A program made the translations under genes and the position numbers. From Fulvimarina manganoxydans (lineage in GTDB: Bacteria > Pseudomonadota > Alphaproteobacteria > Rhizobiales > Rhizobiaceae): DNA of 64,000 nt. The notes under the pieces were generated by a model. The model was not told the origin of the DNA and made no database searches. It saw nothing but the letters and a program-made list of their open reading frames with translations. The stretch is from positions 29,038 through 93,037 of the forward strand of contig NZ_FWXR01000020.1 in assembly GCF_900176465.1 (NCBI RefSeq). The letters run 5' to 3'. Shown here piece by piece: positions 16,692-26,127 of the stretch; positions within the stretch are counted from its first letter, which is position 1; each line of letters opens with the position of its first letter.

Positions 16692-17099
16692 TCAGAACCA
16701 GCCGACCGCAACCTGAGCCTCTTCGCTCATGCGCTCAGGAGTCCAGGGAGGATCGAAGACGATCTCGACCTTCACCTGGCCAACGCCGTCCACGGAGCCG
16801 ACGGCATTTTCCACCCAGATCGGCATCTCGCCGGCCACCGGGCAGCCCGGCGCGGTCAACGTCATTTCCACATCGACATTGCGGCTGTCATCAATGTCGA
16901 TCTTGTAGATGAGTCCGAGTTCATAGATGTCGGCTGGAATTTCCGGGTCATAGACGGTCTTCAGAGCGCCGATGATGTCGTCGGTCAGACGCGAGAGTTC
17001 CTCAGGTGGGATCGCGGACGTCGGTGCGCCGTCGCCAGCGGCCATGGCCATGTTGGCGGCTGCCGTGTCGTCGGTCTTGATGTCGCTTTGATCGGTCAT
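16692..17099 (-). CDS. sufT: SUF-associated MIP18/DUF59 protein SufT
   Basis: 135 residues from the ATG of MTDQSDIKTDD, which lies eight bases after the sufS stop; the frame is open upstream inside sufS but that extension is a shadow. The DUF59 domain (about residues 35-130) contains DPEIPADIYELGLIY and MTLTAPGCPVAGEMP with its conserved cysteine. Proteins of this family help deliver or mature Fe-S clusters. The acidic, Ala-rich N-terminal about 30 residues are probably disordered. Part of the suf operon. Confidence 0.93.
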   Translation of the reverse strand: MTDQSDIKTDDTAAANMAMAAGDGAPTSAIPPEELSRLTDDIIGALKTVYDPEIPADIYELGLIYKIDIDDSRNVDVEMTLTAPGCPVAGEMPIWVENAVGSVDGVGQVKVEIVFDPPWTPERMSEEAQVAVGWF

Positions 17100-17107
17100 C
17101 GAATTCC

Positions 17108-18361
17108 TTACGCGAAGAAGCGTCGCGCCTTTTCCAGCGCCTCGGCGAGGCGGTCGACTTCGGCCATCGTGTTGTACATACCGAAAGATGCCCGGCATGT
17201 GGAGGTCGTCCCGAAACGCTTCAAGAGCGGCTGGGCGCAATGGGTGCCCGCGCGCACGGCAACGCCCTCCCGATCAATGACCATCGACACGTCATGGGCG
17301 TGGATACCCTCGATATCGAACGATACGATCGCGCCCTTGCCCGGCGCTTCGCCATAAATGCGCAGCGCGTTGATTTCCTTCAGGCGCTGATGGGCATAGG
17401 CGCCGAGTGCCGCCTCATGGGCGGAAATCGCCTCGCGTCCCACCGAGCTCATATAGTCCAGCGCCGCACCAAGGCCGATCGCCTGAACGATGGGCGGCGT
17501 TCCGGCTTCGAAGCGATGGGGCGGGGCGTTGTAGGTGACGCCTTCCTCGGTCACTTCGACGATCATCTCGCCGCCACCATTGAAGGGACGCGTCTTATCC
17601 AGCATCTCGCGGCGGCCATAGAGAACGCCGATCCCGGTCGGGCCATAGACCTTGTGACCGGTGAACACATACCAGTCGCAACCGATATCCGCGACGTCCA
17701 CGGGGAGATGCACGGCGCCCTGGCTTCCGTCCACGAGAACGGGAATTCCCTTGAAATGAGCGAGTTCAGTGACCGCCTTCACGTCGACGACGGTGCCGAG
17801 AACATTCGACATATGGGTGGTCGCGACGAGCTTCGTCCGCGGCGTGATCGCCTTTTCGAAGGCTTCGACGTCGACGGACCCATCATCGGCCACTGGCACG
17901 AAGACGAGCCTGGCGCCCTTCTTCTCGCGGATGAAATGCCACGGAACGATGTTCGAGTGATGCTCCATCTGGGTGATGACGATCTCGTCGCCCTCCCCGA
18001 TCTCGTTCATGCCGTAGCCATAGGCGACGAGATTGATCGATTCCGTCGCCGAGCGGGTGAAGACGATCTCGTCGCTGGAGCCGGCGTTCAGAAAGGCGCG
18101 GACGCTCTCGCGCGCGCCTTCATAGGCTTCTGTTGCGGCATTGGAGAGGAAATGCAGCCCGCGATGCACATTGGCGTATTCCTCTTCGTAAGCGCGTCGA
18201 ATACGGTCGATGACCTGTCGCGGCTTTTGGGCGGATGCGCCGTTGTCAAGATAGACGAGCGGCTTGCCGTAGACTTCCTTCGACAGAATCGGGAAGTCGC
18301 GACGGATCGCCTCGACGTCATAGGTGTCGGCGCGCGGTGCGGCGAGGGTCTCAGACGTCAT
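17108..18361 (-). CDS. sufS: Cysteine desulfurase SufS (group II)
   Basis: 417 residues. The PLP lysine lies in VFTGHKVYGPTGIGVLYG and the catalytic cysteine in AVRAGTHCAQPLLKRFG, the R-x-G-x-H-C arrangement of group II (SufS/CsdA) enzymes. It removes sulfur from cysteine as a persulfide for cluster assembly on SufBCD, normally with a SufE or SufU partner, which is not encoded here. Its start overlaps the end of the preceding VOC gene by 11 bp, so translation is likely coupled. Confidence 0.96.
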   Translation of the reverse strand: MTSETLAAPRADTYDVEAIRRDFPILSKEVYGKPLVYLDNGASAQKPRQVIDRIRRAYEEEYANVHRGLHFLSNAATEAYEGARESVRAFLNAGSSDEIVFTRSATESINLVAYGYGMNEIGEGDEIVITQMEHHSNIVPWHFIREKKGARLVFVPVADDGSVDVEAFEKAITPRTKLVATTHMSNVLGTVVDVKAVTELAHFKGIPVLVDGSQGAVHLPVDVADIGCDWYVFTGHKVYGPTGIGVLYGRREMLDKTRPFNGGGEMIVEVTEEGVTYNAPPHRFEAGTPPIVQAIGLGAALDYMSSVGREAISAHEAALGAYAHQRLKEINALRIYGEAPGKGAIVSFDIEGIHAHDVSMVIDREGVAVRAGTHCAQPLLKRFGTTSTCRASFGMYNTMAEVDRLAEALEKARRFFA

Positions 18362-18731
18362 AGGATATGAACTCCAGAAGGGTTCCGTCAGGATCGCGGA
18401 AGTAGACGCTCAGGCCTCGACCGAATGCGCCTTGGCGAAACACCGGACCCATTTCCACCGGGACGTTCTGTTCGGCGAGATGAGCCACGGCGTCGTCGAT
18501 CGGGCCATGCCAGCGAAGGCAGACATCGCTTCCACCAGGCATGACCGGCAGGCGCGCCAAAGGCTCGGCCGCCTTGCCGGGCCCGTGGCAATTGAGCTGC
18601 TGCTCGCCGAAGCGCAGCGAGAAACCGACTTTGTCCGGCACGATCTCGGCCCCGCAGACACGCTCGTAGAAGGCGCCGGAGCGCTCCCAGTCCGAAACAT
18701 GGATGACGCAGTGGTCGAGCGAAGTTTTCAT
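18351..18731 (-). CDS. VOC family protein overlapping sufS
   Basis: 126 residues of glyoxalase/bleomycin-resistance fold: LDHCVIHVSDWERSGAFYER at the start, the second module around DVCLRWHGPIDDAVAHL, and YFRDPDGTLLEFISYDV at the end with the usual terminal Glu ligand. The stop lies inside the sufS start region (11-bp overlap), and sufD ends 25 bp upstream. This is therefore a genuine internal operon gene and not a nearby bystander. No function in Fe-S assembly is known for the family; substrate unknown. Confidence 0.85.
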   Translation of the reverse strand: MKTSLDHCVIHVSDWERSGAFYERVCGAEIVPDKVGFSLRFGEQQLNCHGPGKAAEPLARLPVMPGGSDVCLRWHGPIDDAVAHLAEQNVPVEMGPVFRQGAFGRGLSVYFRDPDGTLLEFISYDV

Positions 18732-18756
18732 GGGCCGATCCCGTCGTGTCGTCTTG

Positions 18757-20010
18757 TCAGGCGTGCGTGTCGAGCCAGGTGTCGATGCGGGCTTCGAGCG
18801 CCTCGACGATCGCTTCGTCTTCGAGCTCCTCGACGACTTCGCCGAGAAACGCCTTGACGAGAAGCGCGCGTGCCGTCGCCTCGGGAATGCCCCTGCTCAT
18901 CAGATAGAAGAGATGATCGGCATCGATCTCGCCCGCCGTCGCGCCATGGCCGCACTGGACGTCGTCGGCGAAGATTTCGAGCTCCGGCTTGGCCGAGAAG
19001 TCGCCTTCGTCCGACAGAAGCAGCGAATTGCACGCCATCTTCGCATCGGTCTTCTGCGCGCCCTTGGCGACCTTGATCATGCCTTGGAAAACGCCGTGAC
19101 CGCCGGTCACCACATTGCGGAACGTCTCCGTGGCCGTGGTATTCGGCACACGATGGTTCAGCGTCGTGGTGACATCCACATGCTGCCCATCCTTCAGGAG
19201 ATTGGCGCCGCGAATCTGGACGTCGGCGCCCTCGCCCACGGTCTCGGCATGGACTTCGTAGCGCACGAGCCCACCACCGGCATTGAGGACGAAGAGCCTA
19301 AAAACCGCATCCGCGCCAATCGTCACGTTCAGCTGGCCGAGATGGCTCGCCTCGGCACCCTTTTCCTGATCGACGATCCACAGGACATTTGCGCGATCGG
19401 CGATGGTCAGAGTGGAAACTCCCGTCGACGGCGCTGGCGAGCCGTCGCCTTCCAGGCGCTCGACGAAGGTCGCGCTGGCGCCTTCGCCGACGCTCACCTG
19501 TGCGTAGAAATGGCTGTCCGAACCGGCCGCGGGACGCAACTCGATCGGCGTGTCGACCGACGTCTTGCTGCTCACCGCGATCTTCGCGCTCGACGCGCCG
19601 AAGGCCGCCGAGAGCGCGCGGATCGTATCGATCGACCGATCGAGATGGTTTGGCGAAGCCTGCCAATCCGCGACCGAACTCGACGATGTCGCCATGACGC
19701 CGTCGGGCAAATGGGCCGAGACCGGATCGTCCAGACAAATCACGACCGAATTGGCCAGCAGCGGTTCGAGGATCGCGTCGTCCCCGGCTTTCAGCGAGGC
19801 AACGGCCGCGTCGTCCTTTATCCGGCGCCCCACGAGGGCCCGCAGATCCGTATAATGCCAGGCTTCGACCTTGCGGGTCGGAAGGCCGTCGCGACGCAGG
19901 GCCTCGATCGCCGGACGTCGCGCATTCTCGTTCTCGCCACGCGCTTCGGCAAGCTGCAGAAGCTGTGTCTCCGCCGGCGTGCGGGTCTTCAATTCAGTCA
20001 CGACGCTCAT
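18757..20010 (-). CDS. sufD: Fe-S cluster assembly protein SufD
   Basis: 417 residues with the right-handed beta-helix core typical of SufB/SufD and the C-terminal ATAGEIDADHLFYLMSRGIP motif, followed by EATARALLVKAFLGEV. SufD pairs with SufB on the SufC ATPase dimer to form the SufBC2D scaffold. Its ATG overlaps the sufC stop by one base (TAATG), implying coupled synthesis. The N-terminal segment (TPAETQLLQLAEARGENENA) is the usual helical part. Confidence 0.96.
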   Translation of the reverse strand: MSVVTELKTRTPAETQLLQLAEARGENENARRPAIEALRRDGLPTRKVEAWHYTDLRALVGRRIKDDAAVASLKAGDDAILEPLLANSVVICLDDPVSAHLPDGVMATSSSSVADWQASPNHLDRSIDTIRALSAAFGASSAKIAVSSKTSVDTPIELRPAAGSDSHFYAQVSVGEGASATFVERLEGDGSPAPSTGVSTLTIADRANVLWIVDQEKGAEASHLGQLNVTIGADAVFRLFVLNAGGGLVRYEVHAETVGEGADVQIRGANLLKDGQHVDVTTTLNHRVPNTTATETFRNVVTGGHGVFQGMIKVAKGAQKTDAKMACNSLLLSDEGDFSAKPELEIFADDVQCGHGATAGEIDADHLFYLMSRGIPEATARALLVKAFLGEVVEELEDEAIVEALEARIDTWLDTHA

Positions 20011-20765
20011 TACGCAGCCTCGTCGACGATCTGGGCATAGCCCTCGTTCTCGAGCTGCAGGGCAAGATTCTTGTCGCCCGTCTTGATGATCCGGCCTTTG
20101 TACAGGACATGGACCGTGTCCGGCACGATATAGTCGAGCAGGCGCTGATAGTGGGTGATGACCAGAAAGGCCCGCTCCTCCGAGCGCAGCGCGTTGACGC
20201 CATCAGACACGATCTTCAACGCGTCGATGTCGAGGCCAGAATCGGTCTCGTCCATGATGCAGAGCTTGGGTTCCAACAGCGCCATCTGAAGGATCTCGGC
20301 TCGCTTCTTCTCGCCGCCGGAGAAACCGACATTGAGCGGACGCTTCAGCATATCCGGAGCGATTTTAAGCTCTTCCGCCGAAGCCTTCACCTTTCGCATG
20401 AAGTCGGGGGTCGTCAGCTCGGCTTCGCCGCGCGCCTTGCGCTGGGCATTGAGCGCCGTCTTGAGGAAGGTCATCGTCGCAACGCCGGGGATTTCCAGCG
20501 GATACTGGAAGGCGAGGAACAGGCCGGCGGCGGCGCGTTCGGCCGGGTCCATCTCGAGGACGGACTCGCCATTGTAGAGGATATCGCCCTCGGTGACTTC
20601 GTAGTCCTCGCGGCCGGCGAGGATATAGGACAAGGTCGACTTGCCGGAGCCGTTCGGCCCCATGATAGCCGCGACCTCACCGGCCTCGATCGTCAGATTG
20701 ACCCCGCGCAGGATCTCGGTGCCTTCGTCGGCGACGCGGGCATGAAGGTTCTTGATTTCAAGCAT
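20010..20765 (-). CDS. sufC: Fe-S cluster assembly ATPase SufC
   Basis: 251-residue ABC-type ATPase: Walker A GPNGSGKST, Q-loop AFQYP, signature LSGG-variant FSGGEKKRAEI, Walker B LCIMDETDSGLD and the switch histidine in VITHYQRLL. SufC drives conformational change of SufB and SufD during cluster assembly and has no membrane domains. It lies 109 bp after sufB. Confidence 0.97.
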   Translation of the reverse strand: MLEIKNLHARVADEGTEILRGVNLTIEAGEVAAIMGPNGSGKSTLSYILAGREDYEVTEGDILYNGESVLEMDPAERAAAGLFLAFQYPLEIPGVATMTFLKTALNAQRKARGEAELTTPDFMRKVKASAEELKIAPDMLKRPLNVGFSGGEKKRAEILQMALLEPKLCIMDETDSGLDIDALKIVSDGVNALRSEERAFLVITHYQRLLDYIVPDTVHVLYKGRIIKTGDKNLALQLENEGYAQIVDEAA

Positions 20766-20874
20766 GGTCTCTGCTCGTCAGAGTGAGTTTCATAACGGTT
20801 TGCGAGGCGAGACAATCGTCTCTCTGCCTCGCTATCCAGGTCTTTTGTAGATTTGGCGCGCGTCGATGGCGCTA

Positions 20875-22407
20875 TCAGCCCACCGAGCCTTCCAGGCTGA
20901 TCCCGATCAGCTTTTGCGCCTCGACGGCGAACTCCATCGGCAGCTGCTGGATGACGTCCTTGACGAAACCATTGACGATCAATGCCACGGCCTCTTCCTC
21001 GGGAATCCCGCGCTGCATGCAGTAGAAGAGCTGGTCCTCGGAGATCTTCGACGTCGTCGCCTCATGCTCGAACTGGGCGGTGGCGTTCTTGGATTCGATA
21101 TAGGGAACCGTGTGCGCGCCGCACTCCTCGCCGATCAGAAGCGAGTCGCATTGCGTAAAGTTGCGGGCATTCGAAGCCTTGCGATGGGCCGAGACCTGAC
21201 CGCGATAGGTGTTGCTCGAATTCCCGGCCGAAATGCCCTTGGAGATGATGCGGCTCGACGTGTTCTTGCCGAGATGGATCATCTTGGTGCCCGAATCGAT
21301 CTGCTGGCGCCCGTTCGAGACCGCGATCGAATAGAACTCGCCGCGTGAATTGTCGCCGCGCAGGATGCAGGACGGGTATTTCCAGGTGATCGCCGAACCG
21401 GTCTCGACCTGGGTCCAGGAGATGCGCGAATTGGCACCACGGCAGTCGCCACGCTTGGTGACGAAATTGTAGATGCCGCCCTTGCCGTCCTTGTCGCCCG
21501 GATACCAGTTCTGGACCGTGGAATATTTGATCTCGGCATCGCCGAGCGCGACGAGCTCAACCACCGCCGCGTGGAGCTGGTTCTCGTCGCGCTGGGGCGC
21601 CGTGCAGCCTTCCAGATAGGACACGTAGGAGCCTTCATCGGCGATGATCAGCGTGCGCTCGAACTGGCCCGTATTGCGCTCATTGATGCGGAAATAGGTC
21701 GACAGCTCCATGGGGCAGCGAACGCCCTTCGGGACATAAACGAAAGAGCCGTCGGTGAAGACCGCCGAATTCATCGTGGCGAAGAAGTTGTCCGAGATCG
21801 GCACCACCGATCCAAGATATTTCTGGACAAGCTCGGGATGCTCGCGGATCGCTTCCGAGATCGGCATGAAGATCACGCCGGCCTTCTGAAGCTCCTTCTT
21901 GAAGGTTGTCGCCACAGAAACCGAGTCGAAGACGGCATCGACGGCCACGCGCCCGCTATAGGAGCCCTCGGCCGGCGGCGTATCGGAATTGTCGTCGAAT
22001 TCTGATGGCTCGTCCGCCTTGCGGACGCCAGCGAGGATTTCCTGCTCCTTCAGAGGGATGCCGAGCTTCTCATAGGTGCGCAGGATCTCAGGATCGACTT
22101 CGTCGAGCGAGGCCGGGCCGGACATCGATTTCGGAGCGGCGTAGTAATGGATGTCCTGGAAGTCGATCGGCGGATAGTCGAGACGCGCCCAATCCGGGCT
22201 CTCCATCGTCTTCCAGCGTTCGAACGCCTTCAAACGCCAGTCGAGCATCCATTGCGGCTCGTTCTTCTTGGTCGAGATCAGACGGATGATGTCCTCGTTC
22301 AGCCCCTTTGGAGCCACGTCCATCTCAATGAGAGTCTCGAACCCGTATTTGTACTGATCGACGTCGATCTTTCGAACGCGGTCGATCGTTTCCTGCACAG
22401 CCGGCAT
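20875..22407 (-). CDS. sufB: Fe-S cluster assembly scaffold SufB
   Basis: 510 residues from the ATG of [20 protein letters not shown], which has GGAG six bases upstream; an ATG four codons earlier is possible. The beta-helix domain contains [20 protein letters not shown], with the conserved cysteine, and [20 protein letters not shown]. The C-terminal [20 protein letters not shown] motif contacts SufC. SufB is where the nascent cluster forms within SufBC2D. A small inverted repeat lies upstream at 22464-22486. Confidence 0.97.
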   Translation of the reverse strand: MPAVQETIDRVRKIDVDQYKYGFETLIEMDVAPKGLNEDIIRLISTKKNEPQWMLDWRLKAFERWKTMESPDWARLDYPPIDFQDIHYYAAPKSMSGPASLDEVDPEILRTYEKLGIPLKEQEILAGVRKADEPSEFDDNSDTPPAEGSYSGRVAVDAVFDSVSVATTFKKELQKAGVIFMPISEAIREHPELVQKYLGSVVPISDNFFATMNSAVFTDGSFVYVPKGVRCPMELSTYFRINERNTGQFERTLIIADEGSYVSYLEGCTAPQRDENQLHAAVVELVALGDAEIKYSTVQNWYPGDKDGKGGIYNFVTKRGDCRGANSRISWTQVETGSAITWKYPSCILRGDNSRGEFYSIAVSNGRQQIDSGTKMIHLGKNTSSRIISKGISAGNSSNTYRGQVSAHRKASNARNFTQCDSLLIGEECGAHTVPYIESKNATAQFEHEATTSKISEDQLFYCMQRGIPEEEAVALIVNGFVKDVIQQLPMEFAVEAQKLIGISLEGSVG

Positions 22408-22463
22408 GTCAGTCTCCATACTCACCGGGATCAAGAGCCCGGGGACGGGGTGTCGCTTGCGCA

Positions 22464-22486
22464 TACCGGAAAAGTCCCATCCGGTA
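22464..22486. repeat. Inverted repeat in the leader between the cysteine desulfurase gene and sufB
   Basis: TACCGGA and TCCGGTA are exact complements with a 9-nt spacer, 57-79 bp before the sufB start in a 153-bp gap. It could be an RNA hairpin modulating sufB expression or a protein site. No matching consensus is known to me. Confidence 0.35.
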
Positions 22487-22560
22487 CACTTTGGAAATAG
22501 GAACGAAAGGGCGACGTTTTGAGCCCTCCCTTCGTTCCGTGTGGCTTGGTCGCAGCGCCG

Positions 22561-23760
22561 TCAGGCGGCGCGCCCGCTTGTCTCGGTCCTGCTTCCGCGA
22601 GCACGCATGGCCAAGCGGATATAGGCGTCAGCAAAGCTCGACAGCGCGTCTTTGCTCGTCTCACGGCCGATGCTGACCCGAATCGCTCCGTGATCAGCGT
22701 CCACATTAAGCCCGGCGCGTGAAAGCGCCGCCACTACATGGCTGCGTCCGATTTTGCCGGAGGAACAGGCTGAGCCAGCAGACACGGCGAAGCCACCGAG
22801 ATCGAGACCGATCTGCACGGTTTCGGCCTTCAGCCCTGGATATGCGATGGAGGAGGTATTGGGCAGACGCGGTGCCGCCGCTCCCAGGATGACAAGGTCC
22901 GGCAGCGCGCCACGAAGATGCGCTTCCATAGCGTCGCGCTTGGTCGCCATCGCGCCATTGTCATTGCGCAGATCGAACGATGCGGCCCGCGCGGCCGCTC
23001 CAAACCCTGCGATCGCTGCAACCGGTTCCGTGCCTGAGCGTCGACCCTTCTCCTGCCCACCGCCTGGAATCAGCGGGTAAGGGCGCGTCCCCGTGTCGCG
23101 AAGGACGAGCGCGCCGACCCCCTTGGGTCCGCCGATTTTATGAGATGAGACGATCACGGCGTCGGCCCGGCAGGAAGCGAGAGAAAGCGGCATCCGGCCG
23201 ACGACCTGAACGGCGTCGACGACCAGCCGGATATCGTGCCCCTCGATCTCGGTGGCGATCGCCTCGATATCCTGCAGAACACCAGTTTCAGAATTGGCAA
23301 GACCGAGCGCGAGGATCGCAGGCCCCGCGGACGAACACGCTTCGATCCACTCCCGAAGAACGTCGATCTTCACACGGCCCGCCGAATCGACAGACAACAT
23401 CGTGACGGCTTCGGCGTTAAAATGCCCACCGGCGAGCATGGCGGCGTGATCGGTCTCGATGACGGCGAGCCTCGAATGGTCGACCCGATTGCCGCCGACC
23501 AGCCAATGCGGGGTCAGTGCCGTCGCGGTCGCCTCGCTCGCACCGCTCGTGAACGTCACCTCTCCGGGATTGCAGGCAAGAAGGTCCGCGAGCGCGCGAC
23601 GGGCATCCTCGACGAACGCCCTCGCAGCCCGCCCCTCCGAATGAACGGAAGAAGGGTTCGCCGCATCGAGAGCCTCGATCACCATCGCGCGCGCCTCCGG
23701 CCTGAGGGGCGCCGACGCGTTGTAATCGAGATAATTTCGGCCCAAGCCTGCGCTCATCAT
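22561..23760 (-). CDS. Cysteine desulfurase, IscS/NifS-like (group I), first gene of the suf operon
   Basis: 399 residues, PLP aminotransferase fold type I. The Schiff-base lysine is in VIVSSHKIGGPKGVGAL and the catalytic cysteine is in the longer flexible loop VSAGSACSSGKIGRSHVV. That SACSSG loop puts it in group I with IscS and NifS, unlike the SufS encoded six genes later. Rhizobial suf operons often begin with such a gene. It may supply sulfur for clusters or for tRNA thiolation. The Irr-type box lies about 90-110 bp upstream. Starts MMSAGLGRNYLDYN; either methionine is possible. Confidence 0.93.
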   Translation of the reverse strand: MMSAGLGRNYLDYNASAPLRPEARAMVIEALDAANPSSVHSEGRAARAFVEDARRALADLLACNPGEVTFTSGASEATATALTPHWLVGGNRVDHSRLAVIETDHAAMLAGGHFNAEAVTMLSVDSAGRVKIDVLREWIEACSSAGPAILALGLANSETGVLQDIEAIATEIEGHDIRLVVDAVQVVGRMPLSLASCRADAVIVSSHKIGGPKGVGALVLRDTGTRPYPLIPGGGQEKGRRSGTEPVAAIAGFGAAARAASFDLRNDNGAMATKRDAMEAHLRGALPDLVILGAAAPRLPNTSSIAYPGLKAETVQIGLDLGGFAVSAGSACSSGKIGRSHVVAALSRAGLNVDADHGAIRVSIGRETSKDALSSFADAYIRLAMRARGSRTETSGRAA

Positions 23761-23848
23761 CCCATCTTCTGCCGGCTTGTCTTGGCCGGGCGTTTAAATT
23801 TCTTGAAAACTGGATGGCCCGGCGACTACATAACGTCACCAAGGAACC

Positions 23849-23873
23849 GCAGTTTTGAACAGTTCTAAACTGC
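23849..23873. promoter_or_regulatory. Irr-type iron control element (ICE) upstream of the suf operon
   Basis: The core at 23853-23869, read on the minus strand, is TTTAGAACTGTTCAAAA, one base off the TTTAGAA-N3-TTCTAAA Irr box described for alphaproteobacteria. It is embedded in a 25-bp near-perfect palindrome (11 of 12 pairs), 89-113 bp before the first suf-operon gene. Irr binding here would link Fe-S assembly to haem/iron status, as known in rhizobia. It also lies 81 bp before the divergent hydrolase gene. Confidence 0.75.
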
Positions 23874-23953
23874 AAATTAAGAAGCCGACCCGGACGCGTC
23901 AAGGCGCTTCGCAAGCCGGCCCTCGTGCTCGGACAGGACTTAAAGAAAACCCT

Positions 23954-24628
23954 ATGCCCGAAGTCATCTTTGCCGGACCTGCCGGCCGATTGGAAGGCCG
24001 GTATCAGCCGGCCAAGCAGAAAAACGCGCCGATCGCCATCGTTCTCCATCCGCATCCGCGCTTTGGCGGAACGATGAACAATCAGATCGTCTATCAGCTC
24101 TTCTATATGTTCGTCGAACGCGGCTTTACGACGCTGCGCTTCAATTTTCGCGGCATTGGGCGCAGCCAGGGCGAGTTCGATCATGGCGCCGGCGAATTGT
24201 CCGACGCAGCCTCGGCGCTGGACTGGATTCAGAGCCTGCATCCCGATTCGAAGGAGACATGGGTCGCCGGCTACTCTTTCGGCGCCTGGATCGGCATGCA
24301 GCTTCTGATGCGCCGCCCAGAGATCGAGGGCTTCTTTTCGGTCGCCCCCCAGCCCAACACTTACGACTTCTCCTTCCTGGCGCCCTGCCCGTCTTCCGGT
24401 CTCATCATCCATGGCGACAAGGATCGGGTTGCCCCTCCCAAGGATGTCCAGACGCTGGTCGATAAACTGAAGACGCAGAAAGGCATCGTGATCACTCAGA
24501 AGACGATGGAAGGGGCAAACCACTTCTTCCAGGATCAGACCGATCAGCTGATGGCCGAATGCGCGGAATATCTCGATCGGCGGCTTGCGGGCGAACTGTC
24601 CGATCCGCGCCCCAAACGCATTCGCTGA
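23954..24628 (+). CDS. Alpha/beta hydrolase (dienelactone hydrolase/YkfD-like)
   Basis: 224 residues from MPEVIFAGPAGRLEGRYQ; the frame is open upstream but through the Irr-box region. Oxyanion motif VLHPHPRFGGTMNN, nucleophile serine in VAGYSFGAWIGMQLL, acid in HGDKDRVAPP and catalytic histidine in EGANHFFQD form the complete triad. Proteins of this type are common next to suf genes or tyrS in Rhizobiales; the substrate is not known. Cytoplasmic, no signal peptide. It may share the Irr-controlled promoter region. Confidence 0.85.
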   Translation: MPEVIFAGPAGRLEGRYQPAKQKNAPIAIVLHPHPRFGGTMNNQIVYQLFYMFVERGFTTLRFNFRGIGRSQGEFDHGAGELSDAASALDWIQSLHPDSKETWVAGYSFGAWIGMQLLMRRPEIEGFFSVAPQPNTYDFSFLAPCPSSGLIIHGDKDRVAPPKDVQTLVDKLKTQKGIVITQKTMEGANHFFQDQTDQLMAECAEYLDRRLAGELSDPRPKRIR

Positions 24629-24743
24629 CCGCCTTCTGCCGGCGCTTTGAGCGCATGGTCCGAAAGGGCCTCGACGAAAACACGATGCGCCGGGGCCCGA
24701 TCACCCTCGGCGCGCTTTGCCATTGACGAAAGCGAACCCGACG

Positions 24744-25994
24744 ATGAGCGGCTTCAAGTCCGATTTCCTCGCCACGCTCCACGCGCGCGGCTTCATCCAC
24801 CAGATCTCCGACGAAACGGGGCTGGACGATCTGTTCCGGACCGAGACGGTGACGGGCTATATCGGCTTCGATCCGACGGCCAAGAGCCTGCATGTGGGCT
24901 CGCTCATGCAGATCATGATGCTCTACTGGATGCAGCAGACCGGCCATCGACCGATCGCTCTGATGGGCGGCGGCACCGGCATGGTCGGCGATCCGTCCTT
25001 CAAGGACGAAGCGCGCAAGCTCCAGACCAATGAAATGATCGAGGCCAATCTGGCCGGCATCCGGCGCGGCTTCGAAAATTATCTGACGCTTGGCGACGGG
25101 CCGACCGACGCCATGATGGTGAACAATGCCGACTGGCTGCTCGGCATCAACTATGTGTCATTTCTGCGCGATGTCGGCCGGCATTTCTCGGTCAATCGCA
25201 TGCTGTCCTTCGATTCGGTGAAGCTGCGGCTCGATCGGGAGCAGTCGCTCTCCTTCCTCGAATTCAACTACATGATCCTTCAGGCCTACGACTTCGTGGA
25301 ATTGAACAAGCGTTACGGCTGCCGGCTGCAGATGGGCGGATCGGACCAGTGGGGCAATATCGTCAACGGCATCGATCTCGGCCACCGCATGGGCTCCCCC
25401 CAGCTCTACGCCCTCACCTCTCCGCTCCTGACCACGGCTTCGGGTGCCAAGATGGGCAAGACGGCCGATGGCGCCGTCTGGTTGAACCCGGATATGAAGA
25501 GCCCCTATGACTTCTGGCAGTTCTGGCGGAACACCGAGGATGCCGATGTGGAGCGCTTCCTGAAGCTCTACACCGTTCTGCCCCTGGACGAGATCGCGCG
25601 CCTCGCCAATCTCGGCGGCGCCGAGATCAACGAGGCCAAGAAGGTGCTCGCGACGGAGGTCACGGCGATGCTCCATGGCCGCCAAGCGGCTGACGAGGCG
25701 GTGGAGACGGCGCGCAAGACCTTCGAGGAAGGCGCGCTCGCCGAGACGCTGCCGACCATCGAGGTGCCGCAGTCGGAACTCGCCGGCGGCATGGGTCTTC
25801 TCGCCCTTCTCGTTGCGGCTGAGCTCGCCGGCTCCAATGGCGAGGCCCGCCGGCATGTGAAGGGCAATGCGGTTCGCGTGAACGACGAGCCGGTCACGGA
25901 CGAGCGGATGACGGTGTCTGATGCTCAGCTGGCCGAGGGCGTCGTCAAGCTTTCGGTGGGGCGCAAGAAGCACGTGCTCGTCCGGCCCGTCTGA
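24744..25994 (+). CDS. tyrS: Tyrosyl-tRNA synthetase
   Basis: 416 residues from [20 protein letters not shown], the conserved TyrS N-terminus. A TTG nine codons upstream also keeps the frame but is less likely. Class I signatures are [11 protein letters not shown] (HIGH equivalent) and [10 protein letters not shown] (KMSKS equivalent). An S4 RNA-binding domain occupies the C-terminal about 65 residues. It charges tRNA-Tyr with tyrosine. Confidence 0.97.
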   Translation: MSGFKSDFLATLHARGFIHQISDETGLDDLFRTETVTGYIGFDPTAKSLHVGSLMQIMMLYWMQQTGHRPIALMGGGTGMVGDPSFKDEARKLQTNEMIEANLAGIRRGFENYLTLGDGPTDAMMVNNADWLLGINYVSFLRDVGRHFSVNRMLSFDSVKLRLDREQSLSFLEFNYMILQAYDFVELNKRYGCRLQMGGSDQWGNIVNGIDLGHRMGSPQLYALTSPLLTTASGAKMGKTADGAVWLNPDMKSPYDFWQFWRNTEDADVERFLKLYTVLPLDEIARLANLGGAEINEAKKVLATEVTAMLHGRQAADEAVETARKTFEEGALAETLPTIEVPQSELAGGMGLLALLVAAELAGSNGEARRHVKGNAVRVNDEPVTDERMTVSDAQLAEGVVKLSVGRKKHVLVRPV

Positions 25995-26127
25995 GCGGGC
26001 AAGACAGGCAAATTGAGACAGGCCCGCGCGGGACGATGATTCTCCGGCGTCGGTCGCTTGCCGGATACGGAGCGGGGGCCAATTGTCTCGTGAATACCGC
26101 TCCAACGACCAGAATGAGGATTGTCCC

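Noticed and set aside
18703..20040. Long frame opposite sufD
   Set aside because: Antisense shadow; sufD is intact with family motifs.
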